Source of the DNA: JBIOJM01 sp044450785
GTDB lineage: Bacteria > Planctomycetota > Planctomycetia > Isosphaerales > Isosphaeraceae
Length of the DNA stretch: 18,447 nt
NCBI GenBank assembly: GCA_044450785.1
Contig: JBIOJM010000197.1
Span: 1 to 18,447 of the forward strand
Direction: 5' to 3'
Of the stretch, positions 13,731-18,447 are shown one piece after another. Numbering within the stretch: position 1 is the stretch's first letter; each line of letters starts with the position of its first letter. The notes beneath the pieces are model-generated. The model did not search any database, was not told where the DNA came from, and worked only from the letters and a program-made list of their open reading frames with translations. The position numbers were made by a program, and so were the translations under genes.

Positions 13731-15410
13731 TCAACGGGCCTGTTTCACGGCCTCGGCCCTCACCTCGACCTCGCCGACCAGGCGCTGGAAGTCGTCCCGC
13801 CCGCGAAGCAGTTCATAGGTGGGTGACGTCTTCAGCTCGAGGGCCTCGCGGAACCCATTGCGGACGGCGGTCCGGAGCGCGCTCATCGCCTGGTCCGCGT
13901 AGGAAATCGCCAGCGATTCGCGTTCCGCCGCCGCGATCGATCGATCCGCGCGGCAGAGCTGCGCGCACCGGCAGAGGAACCCGGCTGATTCTTGGGCCTC
14001 CTCGTACCCGGTGGGCTCGATCCTCAGATACTCGGCGACAGCCTGCGCGGCCGCGCGATGGTCCTTGCGATCGACCTGCAGCGCGCAGAGGGCCCAGCAG
14101 GCGTGGCTCAACGCCCTCCGATATTCCGGGTCCAAGACATTCTCGCGGTGGATGCTGCCGAGCCGTCGGACCGCTTCCTGCTCGAGCGGCAACCCTAGAT
14201 CGGGGCGGCCGCGTTCCCGGAGGACGTTGGCGAGGTTGTGAAGGGCCCGTCCATGCCCGAACCGGAACGCGATGTCATCGGGGTGTTCCTTTTCCAGCCT
14301 GGACTGACAGAGCAGCTCCTGGCGCTCCAGGGCCTCCGCTTTCTCGAGCCGCTTCTCACCGCGGTACAAGTCTGCCAGTCTGCAGCACGTCGCCGCCAGG
14401 TTCGCGAGGTAGTCCGATTCGGATGGGTACAGGACGGCGAGCTTTTCGAGCAAGGGCATGGCGCGTTCGAGCAGGTCGCGAGCTTCGGTGACCCTTTTGG
14501 GGTTCGTCTTGATGGTGTCGGCCAGCTCGTTGAGGACCGTCGCGGCGAGGTTATCGTAGCGCGGCGCAGCGGGAAATTCGGTTCTGAACCGGCCGGCGTG
14601 ATCCAGGGCCTCGGCGAGGACGCGCTCCGCCTTGCCCGGCTGGCGGTAGGAGGTGTACACCCTGGCCTGGTCGATCAAGAGGGAGACCAGAAGCTCGCGC
14701 TCTTGGCCGGTGGCGGAGGACGATTGCAACAGGCCCTGCTGGATCCGTGCGGCGATCACGTAGTTTTCGATCGCCTGGTGCCAGCGGCCCGTTTCCTGAA
14801 ACAGGCGGGCGAGCTGAATGAAGATGGCGACCAATTGCTGATCGACGCGCCGATCGACAGTCATGTTCGGGACGCGAGTCTGGCAGAGGATACGCCCGCG
14901 GACGAGCTCGTGCTCCGCATCTTCCCAGCGGCCGGCCCCGCGGAGCAGGGCGGCCAGCCGGTTCAAGCAGGCGGCCATCCGCCACCGGATGTCAACAGCG
15001 GTCTGGTCCTCCCCGATCAGGTACCCCCAAAGGTAGATCGCGTGCACGTAGGCGTGCTCGGCTTCGCGGGTTTGATCCTGGGCGACATGGATCAGACCGA
15101 TCGTATCGAGAGCGACCGCCCACTCGCGGCGATAGCTCCGCCGGCGGGGCCAGCGTGCGGTCAGCGTCTCGAGGGCCGCGAGCGCTCGCCGGCAGGCGCG
15201 TTCCGCGTCCGCCGGCCGATTCGATTGGAGCTGGGTCTCGGCCGCGATCCGCGCCTCGCGCGCTGCCTGAAAGAGCATCTCGGGGTTATGGATGCGCCGG
15301 CTGAGATTGACGGCGAGGATCCCGGCGCCGAGGGCGGCCAATGCGACCGCCACCAGGGCGGTCGTGGTCGGGTGACGGCGCGTCCAGTCGAGCAGGAGAT
15401 GGCGGTTCAT
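13731..15410 (-). CDS. Membrane-anchored TPR protein
   Basis: This is a 559-residue protein. Residues about 17-40 form a single hydrophobic helix (TTALVAVALAALGAGILAV) after a short basic N-terminus, so it is an inner-membrane anchor with the bulk on the far side. The rest is helical, with tetratricopeptide-like repeats: AERACRRALAALETL, WALCALQVDRKDHRAAAQAVAEYLR, and a C-terminal YADQAMSALRTAVRNGF. It closely resembles the TPR tails that planctomycete Ser/Thr kinases carry after their transmembrane helix, but here there is no kinase domain. It is likely a scaffold for protein interactions. It is 66 bases downstream of the FG-GAP gene and probably co-transcribed with it and the lipase. Confidence 0.88.
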   Translation of the reverse strand: MNRHLLLDWTRRHPTTTALVAVALAALGAGILAVNLSRRIHNPEMLFQAAREARIAAETQLQSNRPADAERACRRALAALETLTARWPRRRSYRREWAVALDTIGLIHVAQDQTREAEHAYVHAIYLWGYLIGEDQTAVDIRWRMAACLNRLAALLRGAGRWEDAEHELVRGRILCQTRVPNMTVDRRVDQQLVAIFIQLARLFQETGRWHQAIENYVIAARIQQGLLQSSSATGQERELLVSLLIDQARVYTSYRQPGKAERVLAEALDHAGRFRTEFPAAPRYDNLAATVLNELADTIKTNPKRVTEARDLLERAMPLLEKLAVLYPSESDYLANLAATCCRLADLYRGEKRLEKAEALERQELLCQSRLEKEHPDDIAFRFGHGRALHNLANVLRERGRPDLGLPLEQEAVRRLGSIHRENVLDPEYRRALSHACWALCALQVDRKDHRAAAQAVAEYLRIEPTGYEEAQESAGFLCRCAQLCRADRSIAAAERESLAISYADQAMSALRTAVRNGFREALELKTSPTYELLRGRDDFQRLVGEVEVRAEAVKQAR

Positions 15411-15476
15411 GATTGAAGGCGGAACCGGAGAGAGGTCAGGAAAACGAAATGGCGACGGTTGCTTTCACACTGGTCG

Positions 15477-18365
15477 TCAATCTCGACGAGGCTCGATCTC
15501 CGGGAGGCTGTCGTCACTCGGAGCAACGCCGACCGCACGAGTCTGATATTCCCGGAGGTAGGCAAGATAGGCAGGATCTTGAGGACGCTGACCCTCGGGT
15601 CCGAACGGGTACGAGGTCATTCCGCGCCAGGGTAGCGGTCCCACGGTATCGCCGGCCGCAGTGAACAGATCCGCGTCTTTACAGTAGCCGACGGCACGCA
15701 GGACGTGGCAGCGCGTCCACCCTGCCGGCAAGGCCGGGACCTGCTTGGCGTCGAACTCCACCCGAACCTCGTCGCCCGGCCCGACCAAGGTGAGTTGATC
15801 GTCATCCCGCTGGAGCAACGAGGCCACCTCACCATAGCGAGTGAGCTGACCGGACATTCGCGCCAGAGGCATGGGGACGACGGTCTGGTAATCGTAGAGC
15901 AACGGCATCCGGCCGTCGGGTGACGACTCGAGGGTATAGCCGCGGTAGCCCAAGGTCGCCCGGGCCACGGGTAGAGAGGTAACCCAGATCTCGGGGCTCG
16001 ACTCGCGTAGAGCGATGAATGCTTGATCCCAGTAGCACTCCAGATTCGTCCGCAGACGAAGCACGCACCGCGGGCCGGCCAGTTTCCCGGTCAGGTCGAG
16101 CGTGGTCAAGCGCGGGAGACCGGCAGGGCAGCCGGCATTGGCGTCGATCAGCGTCCACGTCCCGTCATCCCCGCGCCGCTCGAGCACGGGGAGCTTCAGG
16201 GGAATTCCAGCCGTGGCGGCGGCGTAATTTGTCTGTGAAAAGGGATACTCGACCCAGCCGGCCAGGCAGAGGATGAGGTGATCACCAGCACCGAAACGGG
16301 CGAGGCGGTCGCCGAAATCGAGTACGATGCCGTGTTCCTCGGCGTAGCCGTTCCAGCCCTCGAGCCGCGGGAAAGCGTCGGCCGTGCGGCGATCCCAGGC
16401 CCGGAGGACGTCCGTCAGGTCATGGCTGGCCAGGTCGGTTGCCCGCACCGGCTCGATGCTCGTCTTCCAGGTGATGAGCTGACCCGTCGGCCGGTTTCCC
16501 GCCGCCACAAACCGCTCATCGGGGACCGTCGAAACGCCGGGAGGCCGGTCGACCACGTCGAGAGTCAATTGATCTAGATACGCGACTTCATCCATGGGTT
16601 CGGCGATGATCAGGCGGTAGACCCCATCAGCCGGCTGGAGCTGGCCCTCGTTGATCGCGACGGCCTCGTCGCGATCGGGCTCGCTCCAGACGCCGGGCGC
16701 GAGGTAATAGCCCAGGCCGCCACCAGCCAGGAGGTCGCAGACGCACTGAAACCGGCTGCCGTCCCAGGCGAACAGGATCGGGCAGGTGCTTACTCGGTGG
16801 GTTTTTTCAACAAGCGTCAGCCGCTGGCCGGCCGGGATGTTCAGCTCGCATTGGCTGACGCCGTCCGGCCAGCGCAGCCGCAGGACAGCCGCCGATTCAA
16901 TCCGGCCCAGGCCCAGGGTGATGGGGACGAGCGACTGGGCCAGGCCGGCGTCGGGTGTCGTCGCCTCCGATGAGATGTTCAAACCCGGACCCTGGAGCCA
17001 GATACGGGCCCCGATGCCATGTGGGTTGGTCCTGAGACGACCGGGGGGATACCAGCGGCCGCTCAGGCTGAGCGCCAGCCAATGGTGGCCGTTGCCCAGA
17101 TTGCGGGCCAACCGAGGTCCTTCGCCGTCCTTGATCAAGATGAGATCCGGGAGTGCGTCACCGACCAGCTCGGCGAGGGTGATCGCCTGGAGCGTGCGGG
17201 ACGCGGAATCATCGGGACCGAGGGGGACCGGACTGACGGACAGACGTTGTCCGTCATTGCGGGCCCACTCGGGAATTGGCAGAGCATTCAACCCGGGCAG
17301 GCCGAGCAGATCGGGCCATCCATCCAGGTCGAGGTCGGTGGCGAGGGCAGTCCGCCAGTCCCCGACATTCGCCGGCCAGCGCTTGAAGGCAACTGTCACC
17401 GCGGCGCCGTCCCGCCGGGTCTGGTTTTTCCAGGTACTCACCCCGCTCGCGGTATCCAGAGCCACCAGATCGGGACGGCCATCCTGGTCGAAGTCGGTCG
17501 CGAGCAGTCCTGAGTCCGCGGCGCGCGGTTCGATTTCCTTGAGCTCGATCGAGTGGAAGCGCCCGAGCCGGTCGTTCAAGATCGCCCGCGGGGCGGCACC
17601 CTCGGCTGAAAGAACGAGGTCCAGGTCGCGATCGTCGTCCAGGTCGAGCATGGCCAGACCGGTGTGTGCCAAGTCGCCGCCAACCAGCGCGTCGGAGCCG
17701 GTCCAGGGTGTCATCGCGATCGACAGCCCCGACGATGACTGCACCGTATCGGGAGCCATCGCTCGGGGAACCGAGTAACTCGGCGGTTGGCCGGGGACCG
17801 GCGTGGGCTTGCCGTCATTGCGGAAGACGGAGTTCGCCAGGCCGGGCGGTGCCTTCTCGCGGAAGGCAAGTTCGACGTGTTCGACCCCGGTATAGTTGAC
17901 GACGTACAGGTCCAGGTCGCCGTCCTGGTCCAGGTCGAGCCAGCGGGCCGTCAGGCTCAAAGCGGGAGGGCCGGACACACCCGCCGTTTTCGTGACGTCC
18001 ACAAACCCTTTCGGTCCCCGGTTGTGATAAAGGCGGTTATCGCCGACACCAGTGAGGAAGAGGTCCACCTGACCGTCGGCGTCAAAGTCGCCCGCGGCGA
18101 CTCCCACGCTCGCGCGATCCGCCGGTAGACCCAATCTTCGGGTCGCGTCTTCGAATGCTCCGCCGCCCCGATTCAAGAGCAGAGCATCGCGCACGCCTTG
18201 CGGACCGACGACGGCGGCAGCCAGGAACAAGTCGGTCGATCCGTCGCCGTCGGCGTCGAATGCGGCGATCGGTGCGCCGAATCGGGCCCGGGCTCGGCCG
18301 ACGACGGCTAAGGATACGAGATTTATTAATTGTCGCATTTGTCCGGAATGGCACGGTAATTCCAT
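15477..18365 (-). CDS. Large FG-GAP/ASPIC (CRTAC1-like) repeat protein
   Basis: This is an open frame of 962 residues. The N-terminal half holds many Asp-rich calcium-binding FG-GAP/VCBS motifs: AAFDADGDGSTDLF, GDFDADGQVDLF, LDLDQDGDLDLY, LDLDDDRDLDLV, TDFDQDGRPDLV and TDLDLDGWPDLL. An ASPIC/UnbV-like segment follows (NPHGIGARIWLQ, LRWPDGVSQCE, with INIPAGQ-like ending). The C-terminal about 400 residues (from CPILFAWDGSRFQCVCD) are a conserved-looking tail that I cannot name. Homologues are usually exported, but no signal peptide is visible at this start. GAGGAA lies about 9 nt before the ATG at 18365; ATG 18338 is an alternative without a ribosome binding site. The start overlaps the end of another frame at 18326-18447, so the 5' end may be truncated or frameshifted. 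Confidence 0.85.
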   Translation of the reverse strand: MELPCHSGQMRQLINLVSLAVVGRARARFGAPIAAFDADGDGSTDLFLAAAVVGPQGVRDALLLNRGGGAFEDATRRLGLPADRASVGVAAGDFDADGQVDLFLTGVGDNRLYHNRGPKGFVDVTKTAGVSGPPALSLTARWLDLDQDGDLDLYVVNYTGVEHVELAFREKAPPGLANSVFRNDGKPTPVPGQPPSYSVPRAMAPDTVQSSSGLSIAMTPWTGSDALVGGDLAHTGLAMLDLDDDRDLDLVLSAEGAAPRAILNDRLGRFHSIELKEIEPRAADSGLLATDFDQDGRPDLVALDTASGVSTWKNQTRRDGAAVTVAFKRWPANVGDWRTALATDLDLDGWPDLLGLPGLNALPIPEWARNDGQRLSVSPVPLGPDDSASRTLQAITLAELVGDALPDLILIKDGEGPRLARNLGNGHHWLALSLSGRWYPPGRLRTNPHGIGARIWLQGPGLNISSEATTPDAGLAQSLVPITLGLGRIESAAVLRLRWPDGVSQCELNIPAGQRLTLVEKTHRVSTCPILFAWDGSRFQCVCDLLAGGGLGYYLAPGVWSEPDRDEAVAINEGQLQPADGVYRLIIAEPMDEVAYLDQLTLDVVDRPPGVSTVPDERFVAAGNRPTGQLITWKTSIEPVRATDLASHDLTDVLRAWDRRTADAFPRLEGWNGYAEEHGIVLDFGDRLARFGAGDHLILCLAGWVEYPFSQTNYAAATAGIPLKLPVLERRGDDGTWTLIDANAGCPAGLPRLTTLDLTGKLAGPRCVLRLRTNLECYWDQAFIALRESSPEIWVTSLPVARATLGYRGYTLESSPDGRMPLLYDYQTVVPMPLARMSGQLTRYGEVASLLQRDDDQLTLVGPGDEVRVEFDAKQVPALPAGWTRCHVLRAVGYCKDADLFTAAGDTVGPLPWRGMTSYPFGPEGQRPQDPAYLAYLREYQTRAVGVAPSDDSLPEIEPRRD

Positions 18366-18447
18366 AGGGGGAGTTCCTCATCGAACCGGATTTTCATCGT
18401 CTCGGGGTATTCATCTGGGTAACCCTCCTTCAGCGGATAGTCACCGG
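18326..18447 (-). CDS. Partial ORF at right edge, 3' end only
   Basis: A minus-strand frame enters from the right edge and ends with TAA at 18326-18328. The last 39 codons read GDYPLKEGYPDEYPETMK, then a stretch containing ELPLWNYRAIPDKCDN. The composition (acidic and aromatic, no rare runs) looks coding. It overlaps the FG-GAP start by 13 to 40 bases, depending on which start is used. It may be the 3' end of a separate upstream gene, or the original 5' part of the FG-GAP gene split by a frameshift. I do not recognise the family. Confidence 0.4.
   Translation of the reverse strand, partial: GDYPLKEGYPDEYPETMKIRFDEELPLWNYRAIPDKCDN

Noticed and set aside
14238..15416. Long plus-strand frame opposite the TPR gene
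   Set aside because: The minus-strand protein has a membrane helix and TPR pattern; the plus-strand frame has no motif and is a shadow typical of high GC.
16786..17778. Long plus-strand frame opposite the FG-GAP gene
   Set aside because: Ser/Arg/Pro-rich antisense of Asp-rich repeats; no motif or ribosome binding site.
1..18447. CRISPR arrays, rRNA genes, complete insertion sequences
   Set aside because: No regularly spaced repeats, no rRNA-like stretches and no transposase motifs were seen on either strand.

Overview
The window is GC-rich bacterial DNA. It encodes many exported proteins, a Hanks-type Ser/Thr kinase with a large C-terminal extracytoplasmic region, a membrane-anchored TPR protein and a very long FG-GAP/ASPIC-type repeat protein. 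This mix suggests a planctomycete, probably close to the Isosphaeraceae; that assignment is inferred from gene content, not from a marker gene.

Layout. Positions 1-623 hold an unassigned small ORF (12-170) and a small exported Gly/Tyr/Phe-rich protein (261-623), followed by a strong hairpin. From 884 to 6981 a plus-strand run reads: exported Cys/His-rich protein with a CxxCH motif; exported thioredoxin-like protein with CYNC; a chimeric exported protein with a second signal peptide in its middle; an exported peroxiredoxin with an in-frame UGA; a truncated 43-codon relic of a thioredoxin gene; an MsrP-like molybdopterin protein; and an MsrQ homologue fused to an FAD/NAD(P)H/2Fe-2S reductase. 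A roughly 490-base non-coding stretch with a nested inverted repeat follows. Then come a 63-residue Cys/His-rich exported peptide, the kinase (7723-10056), a DUF1223-type thioredoxin-fold protein and a second gene with an in-frame UGA, a thioredoxin-TPR protein (11072-12484). The right third is on the minus strand: a MOSC-domain pseudogene remnant, a class 3 lipase, a TPR protein, the FG-GAP protein and the 3' end of another ORF at the window edge.

The main result is that two genes which look broken by a TGA are best read as selenoproteins. In both, the TGA falls at the first position of a UxxC redox motif, reading continues in frame to a normal stop, and a hairpin with a GGUC-containing apical loop starts 14-17 nt after the UGA. 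This is the arrangement of a bacterial SECIS element. The N-terminal part of the second selenoprotein gene is also present as a truncated copy just after the first. The two loci also share the leader and first codons, which suggests an ancestral peroxiredoxin-thioredoxin selenoprotein pair that was duplicated and then lost complementary parts.

Together the plus-strand genes look like an envelope redox and repair set: peroxide/thiol chemistry (Sec-peroxiredoxin, Sec-thioredoxin-TPR, CYNC redoxin, DUF1223 protein), methionine sulfoxide repair (MsrP with an MsrQ that appears to carry its own electron supply), and metal- or haem-binding small proteins. That functional link is an inference from co-location and shared export signals.
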